NCBI GenBank assembly: GCA_022478985.1 | Contig: JAKSZP010010599.1 | Span: 147,617-211,616 of the forward strand | DNA from: Massospora cicadina | Taxonomy: Eukaryota; Entomophthoromycota; Entomophthoromycetes; Entomophthorales; Entomophthoraceae | DNA length: 64,000 bases | Direction: 5' to 3' | Shown: positions 12,861-23,276 of the stretch, piece after piece | Layout: each line of letters starts with the position of its first letter | Position numbering within the stretch: position 1 is the stretch's first letter | Notes under the pieces: model-generated | Database searches by the model: none | The model's input: only the letters and a program-made list of their open reading frames with translations | What the model was told of the DNA's origin: nothing | Made by a program: the position numbers and the translations under genes

Positions 12861-13050
12861 CTCAATAGTGGTGCAAGCCCCTACAAACTTAACCCCCCTT
12901 CCTTTTCTTAGCATTCCCGCTGGCAATAAGAGATAGCGCTTGCTTCTCTGGGGTGCCCTCCTCTTGCTGATGTTCATTTTGTTAGTTTACTTTTCATAAG
13001 TGTCCATCCCCTGGTTGGCCTTCCCCAAATAGAATTTAAATTTAAAAATT

Positions 13051-13092
13051 ATAATATATAATATATAATATAATATATAGTATATAGTATAT
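13051..13092. repeat. TA-rich microsatellite at the right flank of LINE B
   Basis: Alternating ATATA/TATAG steps continue from the right copy of the LINE B TSD. The LINE appears to have landed in this simple repeat, which precedes the GACACTATTAAT start of the next satellite unit. Confidence 0.6.
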
Positions 13093-13342
13093 AGAAAAGA
13101 CACTATTAATCAAAGTTTCTCTTAAACTACAAGAGGTAGAAAATTTAAACCTATCATGGTTTTTCTTCTCTTAATTTCTAGTTCCATTAAGGAACCATTC
13201 ATTTTTAGAATTTTTTTGTGTGAAAGAAGCATAAAAATATTACTTTAATAATTTCTATTATAAACCAATTTAAAATAAAAAAATGTATATACAACATTAT
13301 TTTATAAAACAACAAATCTACATCTAAGAACTTGTACATGTA
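13085..13342. repeat. AT-rich satellite block, left segment (cut by LINE C)
   Basis: It starts with GACACTATTAATCAAAG. The stretch 13,180-13,342 (CCATTCATTTTTAGAATTTT, AAGAAGCATAAAAATATTAC, AACTTGTACATGTA) is nearly identical to 57,660-57,812. The last 14 bp (13,329-13,342) are the left TSD of LINE C. Removing LINE C joins this segment to 18,775 onwards exactly as the uninterrupted copy reads at 57,812 onwards. Confidence 0.75.
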
Positions 13343-13425
13343 TTTTTTATTTTTATTTATTTGAGGATGGCCAACCAGGGGACAGACACATCCAATATGT
13401 AGTGAAGAGGAAAAACGGAAAACAG

Positions 13426-13450
13426 AAGAGGGAAGAGGGAAGAGGGAAGA
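13426..13450. repeat. Short GAAGAGG microsatellite in the LINE C 3' region
   Basis: Three to four direct repeats of the 7-mer AGAGGGA lie between the end of ORF2 and the 3' tail of LINE C. I see no equivalent in LINE A or B. Confidence 0.6.
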
Positions 13451-13555
13451 GAGCGCAAAACAAAGGAACTTAAAAGATACGACTTGGCACACTTGGATGT
13501 GGCTAGAGCCACGGTGGTGGATGACTAGCCCTAAAGTGGCATGGCAGCTCAGGGG

Positions 13556-16500
13556 CTAGTAGGGTGTACCGCCTATGAAGACTGTGAGGTTTTCAATGTC
13601 ATAACAGTTGAACCAGATTGGAATCCAGTTGCCCATCTGTTTCTTCCATTTGTGTTGGAGTGATCTGAACAGCCAGGCTTGGAAGTGGTCGGCCAAATGG
13701 CTGTGAAACCTGATGATGGCTTGGTTGAAATTGTGGAGGATCCCGTTGTAAGCGTCGAGGGTAATTGTGTGAATGGACCATATTGTAATACTTACAATTA
13801 GAGCCTTTATTGTCTGGGGGATAGTCGAGGCCATGTTGAGTGCCAGGATATCGCGGGATATTCAGAATTCAGCTGTTGGTGATTGTTGAAACAAGTGCAT
13901 CACGTTGGCCCAGATATGCGCGGATGGTGGGCACTCTTCCAGGTGGTGTGCTAGTGTGTTGGGTCTGCCGCAGATGGCGCATGTCTTGAACATTGAGAAA
14001 GTGCAGTTGGCTGTTCTAAATGTATGGCGCATGTAGCGCCACACCGTGAAGCACACTTGTGGGGATAAGAAGGGGCAGATGACGAGAGCCCACACCTGCT
14101 TCTGGGTGCGCAAGTCATATGGGACATCTTGGTAGTCTAGGTTTTCAATCCAGGATAGAGGAAATGATAGTAGTGGGGCAGGCGCGTTAGTCACCATTTG
14201 TCCCCTGTGGAGTTTCACATAACCAGTTTGAGAAAGAATGTCTTCAGATTGCTGTGCATAGGAGAAGCTCCAATCCCCTTGTCTTAGGTTGTACAGGATG
14301 TGTTTGAAAGATTGGTTGGTGTTGTGCGGTCTGGTGGCAGTTGGATGTGTTGCAAGGTACTTCATCAGAGTTGCAGTGTTGGAGGGAGACCTCAGATGTA
14401 GTGCCCTTGCGAAGTTGGTTTGGGCTGCCTTAGCCCAGTGGGGGATGGTGGGTTGGGTGACGTGAGAGCTACCCATGAGCTGAGGATTTGCGTTGCTTAT
14501 TCTGTGAAGTTGAGCAGCCCCATCCCGCCCTTCTTCCATGGGCCATATATGCTCTCCAGTCTGACAGGTGCGCGGTATCCAGACCATAGCCAGTTCTGCA
14601 GGAGCTTGTAGACTGCGTTGGTAAAGTTGGCGGAGAAGGGAACCGCGTGGGCAGCAAAACATAATTTTGACAAGATCAGGAAGTTGGCTAACACAACTCT
14701 TCCGGTTAAACTAGCTTTACTCCTCCACATACATGTCATTCTTTTTGTGATGTTGTCCAAAATGTTGGTTTCAATTGTGTCAAGTGCATATCCACCAGCT
14801 TCGAGCCATATGCCCAGATGATGGACTGGGTTGGTGGGGTGGTGTGAAAAGGGTAAACACAGTGGTTTTACTGACTTGGATCGTTGTTGTGTGGTTGGTT
14901 GGTTTGTGTGGTGGTGGGAGGATGAGGCCCAGTTCGAACTGAATTTGCCCATAACAATTACCTTTGTTTTCTGTTTGTTCAGCATGGCATTACTCACTGA
15001 CTCATAATGGTGAATAATGCGCTCAATCGCCCTGACATCCCTATTGCCTGAGACTCCAACAACGCAGTTGTCAGCAAAGGCGAGCATTTTGGTTGGTAGT
15101 TGTCCCTCCAACCGGATTCCAGTGAGCTTTGAGTTTGCAATGTGGAGGAGGGGGTCAAGGGTAAAATTGTATAGTAGTGGGCTAAGCGGGTCACCTTGTT
15201 TAAGGCCCCTTTGGGGGGTGATGGTGTCGGTTAGGAAACCTGGGCCTCTGATTGCAAACCTGGCTAAGCGCGTTAAGAGGAGCGCCCAGTTTATAAAACG
15301 GGGTGGTAGGTTGAAAGCCTTTTAGACACTGTTCTAGGTAACCCCAGTGCACTCGGTCATATGCTTTCTTTTGGTCCAGGAAAGCAAGGGCGCCTTTGGG
15401 GTTAGCTTGGCAGATGTTGGCAATTGTGTGGATGTTATCACAAATTGAGCAATTTGGGATGAAGCCAAACTGATGGGGAGAGGGCTGTCTGAGCAATGCA
15501 ACCCAGACGCTTAGCTAAGATTTTAGTTAGTATTTTGGTGTCGGTATTGGTGAGAGCAATTGGACGCCAGTTGTTTAGGTCTGCCTGGTTTCCTTTTTTG
15601 AAGAGTGTGACCACATGTGCGTCTTGGCCGCCAGGTAGAAGGGATGTGTCCTCCAGGCACTTGTTCATAGTTGCCAGTAGTATTGGTGCAATATATTCAA
15701 AAAAAATTTTGAAAAATTCATATGGTAGGCCATCAGGCCCAGGGCACTTGTTGTGCAGAGTTGATCTTATTACCTCCCATAGTTTATCTTTAGCGATGGG
15801 TGCGACAAGGTCTGGTTGATCAGCTATAGTGTCAATATTAGTGGATGATAAAAATTTTCCAATTTCTCTAGGTGATGCAAAATCTGCCGTGTACAGGTCA
15901 GTGTAAAATTGGTGTAATTTGGCCAATATTTCAGATGGTGTGGACGCTAGTGTGTCATCTACTCGGTGGACCTGTGTGCAAATCACTGAAGTTGAAATTG
16001 GTTTAAAATGGCGGAAGAATTTGGCCATGTGAGTTTCTCCAGATAGGATGTATTTTGATTTGTAGCATACTTTGGTGTAGTGCTGGTGTTTTCTAAAAGG
16101 GGAGTTTACCTGTGTAGATAGCTGGAACCACAGGCGGCCTTATTGGGGGTGTATCCCTTGTGAGGCGTGTTGTTTTCTGAGTGCTGAAGCTGTCTGATAG
16201 CCTTGTTGATTGTCGCGGACATTACGGCTGTTTTTCTGGAGTTCAGGTGGCAGGCTTTCGTGGTTGCTCAAGTCTTGAATATTTCCCACTTGGCGATAGG
16301 GTTCCCATTGGGTGGTCATCTTTCTTGCTGTGTTGTTAGCACTGTCTCAATCCAAAGTTTAAGCTCCAGAATATGGATGGTGCTCAGGTGAACTCTGTGC
16401 CAGGTTGGTGGCTTTTGGTATTTTTCTGAGGATGATAATGCTATTGAGACCATCTGGTGGTCAGAGAAAGGGATAATTGTTGTTGTAAATTATGATACCT

Positions 16501-17165
16501 GGTGATGGAAGTCTATAGGGGTGAGCATCAGGTCAATCCAGGTCATTGAGACCAGCTGGTTATTGTTGTGGTGGGGCCTCGTCATGTTGGCCATGGTGGG
16601 GGCTTGTTTGGGAATGGTGTTGCACAGGCCCAGCATTGCCTTTAGTATGTGTAGTTCCGTGTAGCCGCGGGGTATAGCCTTAGACTTGGGCCAGCAGTCA
16701 GTAATGGTGTTAATCCAGCAGTTAAAATCTCCCGTGAAAATGTTGCCTTGGGGAAAGGGATTGAGAGGATATCAAAGAAAAAACTTTGGTGGCCGTTCAG
16801 ATCATTTGGGGCATACACACATGCCACAGCAAAAGTTTCTCCGTTCCACTCAATATCTGCTAGAAGCAGTCATCCCTCCAGGTGGGAGGATGTGCTTTGG
16901 ATATTTACTGGAGGGTTACGGTTATTTTGAACTACCACCCCACAGTGGTATGTCTAAAAGGATTTGGCTGGAAGGAGCATGGTTGACCATGACTCCTCCT
17001 CCCCCAGTAAACTTTGGGGTTCTTGGATGGCTAAGATATCCATGGAGATATTGTGCAGGAAAGCCATTTTTTGGCCCAGGATGTGGGGGCCTTGACTCCT
17101 GCAATGTTGAGCGTCCCTATGGTGATTGCAGTAGTCTGCACATCAGGAATGCTGGGGCGACCCAC
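13556..17165 (-). pseudogene. LINE C ORF2: endonuclease-RT with FADN catalytic box
   Basis: On the minus strand the order is endonuclease (GTLNIAGVKAPTSWAKK at about 17,110; CVYAPND near 16,815), RT (16,028-15,438: FKKGNQADLNNWRPIALTN; then QFGFIPNCSICDNIHT, LDQKKAYDRVHWGYL), the catalytic region (LAFADNCVVGVSG, 15,055-15,090), HLGIWLEAGGYAL, and a C-terminal region with Cys/His residues (TCAICGRPNTLAHHLEECP, about 13,930-13,990) ending at 13,556. The second catalytic Asp is Asn (AAC, complement of 15,067-15,069), a G-to-A change expected to abolish polymerisation. Frameshifts and stops also break it. Confidence 0.85.
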
Positions 17166-17449
17166 TGAGGTCACTCAGTTCCTTATCGCGGGTCATACTG
17201 CGAGTATGGGGCCAATTAGCCAGATTGGTTCCAGTGTATTGGTTGGTGGTTATAGTACTGGTTTTTTTCAGTTTCTTCTGGCTCAGATTACTCCGTGGAG
17301 TTTGGGTCTGGCATGGGTTGGCTCATGCCCTATCAGCAAAAAATTCTCCGCCGCTTGCCTGTAGGTTTGATGGGCAGAAACTAGGTGTTGGGGTGATTGT
17401 GTTTTGTGCATGAGTGTTGGCACATTGTAATTGGCTGAAATGGTCTTCC

Positions 17450-18725
17450 ATATTGTGCACATGAACAATATCATCGCTGATCACACGTGATTGGCTGGGA
17501 GGATCCACAGTGATGCAAGGTGGATTTGCTCCAGCTTGGTTGGAGGTGTTTGATTGGTTGTGTCCAAAAAATTTATCATTTCAGTTGCATTGGGTTATAT
17601 GTGGGGGATCTGATTGGCTATTCCGCTGCGCTGCCATGGCATCCGCCTGAATCTGTTCCAAAGAAATTGTGGTGTGAGCTTGGGTCTTGGTGGAACTCAT
17701 GGCCTGCTTGCAGGAAGTCTGTGCATGATGATGGTCCTTGCGCAAAATGGGCTCAACCAAAGCAATGTTAGCTCTTTCACCCCAATAGAAGGTGAAAATG
17801 GAGTCCTTAATTTTGCCAAAAGTTGGGCTTGTTCTGTCCATATTGTCCTCACAAAATTCTAGTGCTTCAATCCTGCACTTGACGGGGCACGCGTGGTCTT
17901 TGTGGCCTATAGCTGAGCAGAATTCGCAGATAGGTGAGGCGTGTTCCAATGTGATGCAGAAGGGGCGAGATATGCTGCCATCAGGGAGGTTGATGGTTGC
18001 CATGCGTGAAATTAGGGTGATATTTTCTACCACGTCCTGATCAGGTTCTATAGTGGCTATTGCCTTCCCTGTACATAGGTGGGTAGGAGGGGGAATTTCT
18101 CAATTTCAAACTGTTTGATTATGCCGTAACCTTTGAGGCTCCTGTGGAGCTCATCCGCAAGGATATCATGGTGCACGGTGCTTGAGAGTCAGTCAAATTT
18201 GATTGATAGGTCATTTGCCTCATTCCATCATGTGTGCATTGTGCGGATGGTGCATCTTTGTTTTTAATTTTTATGGAGAATATGACTTTTGCTGCTTCTG
18301 CCACTTCTTCCATGGACATGAACCTGATGTCCACCCATCCTCTATGTAAATTTTTATAATTTGCCAAGATGGTATTCAGGAAAGTTGTGGAGAAGACCTC
18401 CCCCATTTTTTCCCACAAATTTGAGGGAAGTATCGCTGACCATAATTCTAAGGCCATGCTTAAGGGAGGACAGGGGTTGGGAGTGTTCTATTTTAGGATA
18501 TGCGCCCATTTTTTGCAGAAATTGCAAAACTCCAGGTGTGACACTGTACTCACCCTTTTTTGTGGGAGGGTGTGTCAACATTCCGCTGGGGCGTTTTTCC
18601 CCGGTGGGTTGGGAGGGCTTCAGGCCTTTTGCGCTAGCCACTTTCGCCCAAGTGGTGTTGTTGCAGACAAATTTTCTCATATTTCCTGGTTGATTGTCAA
18701 TCTCAGAGAAATTGCCTAAAATCAT
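17450..18725 (-). pseudogene. LINE C ORF1: CCHC nucleic-acid-binding protein
   Basis: The first frame starts at the ATG complementary to 18,723-18,725 and runs 123 codons (MILGNFSEIDNQPGN). It then shifts near 18,420 to LWEKMGEVFSTTFLNTILAN, homologous to the LINE A stretch LWEKFCEDVHKIF, and shifts again near 18,100. The zinc knuckle ICEFCSAIGHKDHACP (C-X2-C-X4-H-X4-C) is intact at about 17,880-17,930. The C-terminal part is open to 17,581 and then decays. The role is inferred to be RNA packaging, as for other LINE ORF1 proteins. Confidence 0.75.
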
Positions 18726-18774
18726 GTTACTAAAAGTGATAGTAATGGGAAAGAAAAGCTAACTTGTACATGTA

Positions 18775-19179
18775 TGCAGCTTGAGTTTAGTATTATGGAG
18801 TAGGTAAGGGATTCTAATCTCAATTTTAACTATAAGAAAAATTCCAAAAAACATAAAATTTATTTATATAAATTAAATTTTATCATATATTCTAGACTAT
18901 ATAAGCTTGGATTTAAAATTTTGGAATGGGGGAACCTTTTAGTTCATTAGTACCTACTAAGAAGCTAATTATAAATTATTTAATTCTATATTAACATCTG
19001 CTTTTATTAAGTAATACATGTCTATTTTAAAAAAAATTAAATTGGAAATAATATTAAGAATTTTAATTTTCCTATACTAAAAATATACTACACAAAATTT
19101 AGTGTGTATATGCCACTTAAGTTAAGTTCTCAAGTAGGTAGGTTTTATAAATTATTAATTTCTAACATTAGATATATAT
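18775..19179. repeat. AT-rich satellite block, middle segment (between LINE C and element E1)
   Basis: This segment matches 57,812-58,180 over its whole length (GCAGCTTGAGTTTAGTATTATGG, GAAGCTAATTATAAATTATTT, CTCAAGTAGGTAGG). A new repeat unit begins near 18,900 (ATAAGCTTGGATTTAAAATT), about 340 nt after the equivalent point in the left segment once LINE C is removed. Its last 17 bp (19,163-19,179) are the left TSD of element E1. Confidence 0.75.
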
Positions 19180-19260
19180 ATTTATTTGAGGTAAGCCAAC
19201 CAGGGGATGGACATTACCAAAACTAAAAAACTAAAAACTACGTAACTAATTGATTCAAAA

Positions 19261-21155
19261 TTAATTTCTTTTACCGCTCAAGGTCACTTTTGAGCAATTT
19301 TAAATTTAAGTTTTATTTATCCACAGCCATCTGCCCAAACTTATTCTTTGATGTCCTTGGCTCCGCCGCCTGCCACCCCAGTGTGGGGCAGCAGTGCACC
19401 CCCACCTAGTGTTTTCCACCCTGCGGGCAAGCGCGTTCAGATGGGCTCAAACAGCCCGCCCACTGCTTCCAACCATTTTGTCCCCCCACGGGACTTAGCG
19501 CTCCACCTGGCGCGCGCCCTTCCTTCTCGCCCTCATCCTCTCACCCTCCCTCGCTCCACCATTCACTATCGCCTCATAGTGGACTATGGGCGTTTGTTCC
19601 TATATGCTGATAAGGCAATTATTGACCTAGCCACTGCAGCCTTTGCACCAGCTGGCTTTATAGACTTCCGCCCTTTTAAGGGCTAATTTGACTGGGTTCC
19701 AATCTGAGGAGGATGCTGAAGCGGCAGCACAAACTCTTCTAATTTATAAAAAAACCCCTTTCCCACAACCCATACTCGCCTCCCTTCAGACACCATGCTG
19801 GTGGTATCCTTTGCAAATCTCCCATCCCACCTTCCACCCCAGGTTTTTCATGACCAGTTGGTCGCGGGGCTCATGGCTTATGGCACTCAGCCCAACCTCA
19901 TCTTTGCCATTCCATCTGGTGTGGAGCGCCTTGCTGCTCCTCGGGCAACAGCCACCATCATACCACACCGCCCTACCATAGCCCAACAAATCCCACCCCA
20001 TGCTAGTGTGGTTGCAGCGCCTGATCATTTCTTTTGGGCTTGGGTCAATAATGGTAGGCATTTTTGTTCCCTCTGCTTTGGCCTTGACCATGCAAAAAAG
20101 TGTGCCCTCAGGCCAAGTCCGCTGCTGCGGCTTCTGAGCCCCCCTCTGGAGGTTCAATATGGGGCGCTTTGCTGCCCCCTCCCACCCTCCAATCTCATTC
20201 AGTGGGCCCACATGGAAAATCAGCCCCCCCAAAACCTCCAGCCTCACTCTCCCACCTAAATCTACCCCAGCCAATCAGAGCAATGCTTGGACCACCATTG
20301 GCACCCAAGCAGCCGCCCATTCGCCCAATCCCACCCACCCAAATTTGAACGCCACTAGTCCAGTAACCCAAAATCCATGGGATCTATTGGCTGAGACTGA
20401 CGAATCAGGTAATGTCCTCATTAGTAAGCATACAGGTCAACCTTTTGCCAAGGCGATTATGGTCAGGCAGAATTTCTTCTTCCCAACTTTGATGAAACCC
20501 CTACCCCTCGCCATTTTGCTCCTCTGCCCAATACAGCCCCTTCCAAAGTGGCCACCAGCTCGCCTTAGCTGCGGTGGCCTCTCCTCAGTGCCCAAAACTA
20601 TGCACCGTGGTGGCCCAGTCAGTGGCTCAGCTCCAGAATGGCCTGCCCACCCTCTTCTTCCCCCTGACTTCCCTGAATCTTCCTGCAGTGACATCTCAAA
20701 ACTATATGATGATGCTGAAGTTGCTGTTATGAATGTCGCAACGCTTGCTTCATTCAACCCCTCAGCCAAAATCACCCACCACAGTATCTCCCTTTTCACC
20801 CAACTTCCTGAAGCCCGCAAAGAAGCTGAAGTTCTCCTCGCAGCTTTTGTTTTAAACACTTTCCTGTCATTATCTTGATGAGGAAGTGGAAAACTCCTAC
20901 TACGCTGACCTCTACCCCCATTATGCGGATGCCCCAACGCCCTGGCTCTCTGCTCTGATCTGCTACTGTAACCAACATCCCTTGATTGAGGCGGGTCTTT
21001 CTGAAAACCAACCCCCCGACCCCTCCTCACCCTCTGCCATGGTGGGTTAGCGGTTTCTGCTTCCCACCTGGTTAGTAGTTTTATTTTGTCATTCTGAGTG
21101 TTGTAATTCGGTACTGTCCATCCCCTGGTTGGCGTACCTCAAATAAATTGAATTA
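19261..21155 (+). mobile_element. ORF1-only LINE-like retroposon, subfamily S1, copy D
   Basis: The element is inserted in the 3' region of E1, 81 bp from E1's end, with a perfect 13-bp TSD AATTGATTCAAAA at 19,248-19,260 and 21,156-21,168. The 5' end (TTTCTTTTACCGCTCAAGG, CACTTTTGAG) matches the 5' end of copy G. The 3' tail TGTCCATCCCCTGGTTGGC is at 21,115-21,133, followed by AATAAA. Length is 1,895 bp, with one ORF1-like gene and nothing resembling endonuclease or RT between it and the tail. Confidence 0.87.
19351..21050 (+). pseudogene. S1 element D: ORF1-like protein with unique C-terminal domain
   Basis: The start is ATG 19,351 (MSLAPPPATPVWGSS). The N-terminal domain (19,560-19,690: YRLIVDYGRLFLYADKAII, AGFIDFRPFKG) and the RRM-like domain (19,790-20,040: LVVSFANLPSHLPPQ, AGLMAYGTQ, FFWAWV) resemble in order the LINE A ORF1. 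A shortened knuckle follows (FCSLCFGLDHAKKC, C-X2-C-X4-H-X3-C, about 20,065-20,105), then a Pro/Ser-rich linker and a C-terminal domain (20,700-20,960: DDAEVAVMNVATLASFNP, SAKITHHSISLFTQLPEARK). A TAA at 19,684 and at least three frameshifts break it. It shares its C-terminal domain with copies G, E1 and E2, and not with any autonomous LINE here. Confidence 0.75.
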
Positions 21156-21243
21156 AATTGATTCAAAAAAAATGTAAAAAATGAGCGGATTGAATAAAAC
21201 ACCAAACAAAAAACTAAATAGATGGTAAGCGGAAACTGCTAAT

Positions 21244-22911
21244 CTATCCATGGTGGAAGTGGAGGGGGATTGGGGGCCCATCTTTGGCAGCAGCTTCCTC
21301 ATCCCAGAGTAGGGTACATGTCAATGTGGATAGCAAAGGCGTCAGGGCATTGGCAGCATGTGGTTCAATATTATTAATGATTGGTATTTCATGGAAATTG
21401 CCAGCTAAGAAAATGACACTGATATATTTGGCTAAAGCTTTTTCGGCTTTCATGCAGGCATCTGGGATTTTAACAAATATGGTAATTTTGATTTGGGTAA
21501 TCTTAGCTTTTAGGATTCCGTGATACAGTTACCACGTTCTGTATAGCGTCGTTGACATTTTTGTGCAATTAATTCCCTGTGATTTTACTTTTTAGATGAG
21601 GGTTGAGGGGATAACAGGAGGGGGAATACCTCCTGTGAGCATCGCTACTGATTTGGCGACAGCTTTGCAGAGGGGATGACAATCTGGTGTGGCAGCTGCT
21701 TCTACTGCAAGCTGGTAACACTGTAGGTTGATTCAGCATTTGGCTGTGGGGCATATAAACGAGGGGAGTATTTAGCGTCACATTCTGCATTACAGAATCT
21801 CTCAAATTGCAGAGATGGTTCTTCAATGAGATTAACTGATTTGTCAATTTCAGCCAATAACTCCCATGAGTTCTGGTTGAATTGAATTGGGGAATCAACG
21901 TATGGTTGATGTTTGGGTGATTTGTTGGAGGAAGTTTGGGATCAAACTGGGGTCCAAGCTGGTGCTTGATTGGAGGGAGCACTTGTGGCACTGGGGCGAG
22001 AAGGAGGCTGATTGGTGTCTGCAGGTGCAGCTGCAGCATCAGGCTTTGGGGGAGGGGGTAGGGTTGTACCCCATACCAAAGCTGATGCAGGGTGGGCAGC
22101 AGATTGGAGGATGGTGGATGAATAATCTGAGCCATCAGAAGTAGCTAGGGATGGGTACTTACAATTCAAGTGGTCAAACTCAAAAGAGGACAAACAGATC
22201 ATTTGCCCACCCTTGACGTGGGCCCAAAACGGATGGTCAGGGGCAGAAGGAATGACAGCATGAGGGGGAATCAACATGGCAATTTTACTAAATTCAGGGC
22301 TGATTGTGGCATATGCCCAAGGCCCAGCGAGGCGTGTGCCACATTTGGGACCATAAATTGTAAGATGGGGTTGGAGCCATAGGCTTCCAAACTGTCCATC
22401 AGCTCCTGGTGGAGCACTGCAGGGGAGGTGGGTGGGCAAACCAGCAAACTGGACCACCATAGTGGTGTCCGCTGTGAACCAGCTCCAAATTGTGGGAAGA
22501 GGGGTACCCTAGAATACCAGGGGCACAGTTGCTGCAGTGGCGGTATGGGCTTTACAGGTGAAGCTGAGATCAAAATACCCCTTATAGTGGTGGAAATCTA
22601 TAAATCTGGTGGGGGTCATCACTGCTTGAGCCATTTTGATGATAGCTTGGTCATTGTAAGGGAAGAGTTTCCCATATTTGACCCTTAGGCCAAAATGCAT
22701 GTTGCTCTGGGGGAGCACCAGGGGGCATTGAGGTACCACTTGGGTACAAGTGAGGTGGGCGTCAAGATCCTTGGGAGGAACAAATCGTCCCAGTGGTTTG
22801 GTATGACTGGGCGAGAAAGTCTGATCATGTTTTCCTGCCAGACAGAAAATGGTGGGGGAAGTTTCACCACAGGCCTCACACTGGAGCAGCCGGCAGAGAA
22901 TCTGAGGACAT
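21244..22911 (-). pseudogene. S2 element E1: ORF1-like protein
   Basis: The start is the ATG complementary to 22,909-22,911 (MSSDSLPAAP), as in E2. A TGA follows where E2 has TGG. The pieces read N-terminal domain (22,739-22,510: FGLRVKYGKLFPYNDQAII, RFIDFHHYKGYFDLSF), RRM-like domain (LVVQFAGLPTHLP, PWAYATISPEFSKIA), a degenerate knuckle (ICLSSFEFDHLNCKYP, second Cys replaced by Ser), a Pro-rich linker, and the C-terminal domain near 21,510-21,360 (KAKIT, FVKIPDACMKAEKALAKY). Several frameshifts are present. It is homologous in full to the S1 protein but diverged well beyond what copies of one family show. Confidence 0.72.
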
Positions 22912-23020
22912 CAGGGTAAAACTACGGTGGGCAATCAAAATTTACTTTCTTGTTTTCCATACAATCTGCTTGGAAAGTTATGATGAGCGGAAAGAGAGCT
23001 TCCTAACCTTAAATATATAT

Positions 23021-23276
23021 GAAAAACTCTAATTTAATATATAAAAGCTACCTTTTTCATATCTTCTAAATCACATAATCTAGAAATTTAAGCTTGGATA
23101 TGCAGTTATTAGTTTATATGCATATACTAAAGACCATATAGTAAACTAATGTCACAAATTTTACAATAGCCATTTGAACATTTTTATTTATAATGTTTCA
23201 GTTTGCAGGATAGTGCTATTTAATTGATTCAATAGGGTTAATAGGATTGCTATGCAAGGGTGGCTAGCTAACAGGG
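23021..23276. repeat. AT-rich satellite block, right segment (ends at gypsy3)
   Basis: It matches 60,125-60,394: CTAATTTAATATATAAAAGC, TTTTTATTTATAATGTTTCAG, ATTGATTCAATAGGG and GCTAGCTAACAGGG. In the other copy the sequence continues past GCTAGCTAACAGGG into the 170-bp tandem units; here it stops at the start of the gypsy3 5' LTR at 23,277. Confidence 0.75.

Larger units (their letters stand above)
7797..13049 (+). mobile_element. LINE family A-like, divergent full-length copy B
   Basis: A complete 5.25-kb element flanked by a 16-bp TSD, TATAATATATAATATA, at 7,781-7,796 and 13,050-13,065. The target is AT-rich simple sequence, so the exact edge is uncertain by a few bases. The 5' end carries CTTTTCTCTCTCGTTGC; the 3' tail TGTCCATCCCCTGGTTGGCC lies at 13,001-13,020 and ends in an A/T-rich stretch. 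It has the same layout as A2 and A3 but is clearly more diverged, so it is a separate, probably older subfamily member. Confidence 0.85.
13343..18760 (-). mobile_element. LINE family C, full length
   Basis: A 5.42-kb non-LTR element on the minus strand with a perfect 14-bp TSD AACTTGTACATGTA at 13,329-13,342 and 18,761-18,774. The paralogous empty site is present at about 57,795-57,812, which confirms the boundaries. The 5' end (minus strand CTTTTCTTTCCCATTAC) and the 3' tail (reverse complement of 13,352-13,389, TCTGTCCCCTGGTTGGCC) resemble those of LINE A. The proteins are related to LINE A but clearly a different family. Confidence 0.9.
19180..23003 (-). mobile_element. ORF1-only LINE-like retroposon, subfamily S2, copy E1 (interrupted by copy D)
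   Basis: Both termini are present: the 3' tail (reverse complement of 19,182-19,214, TGTCCATCCCCTGGTTGGC) and a 5' end at 23,003 with CTCTCTTTCCGCTCA on the minus strand. A 17-bp TSD with two mismatches (TAACATTAGATATATAT / TAACCTTAAATATATAT) lies at 19,163-19,179 and 23,004-23,020. After subtracting inserted element D and its duplicated target (1,908 bp), E1 is 1,916 bp, exactly the length of copy E2. It has a single ORF1-type gene and no endonuclease or RT, so its movement must depend on another element's RT. Confidence 0.85.

Noticed and set aside
13205..13492. 95-codon minus-strand frame
   Set aside because: It crosses the LINE C insertion boundary at 13,342/13,343, so it cannot be an ancestral gene.
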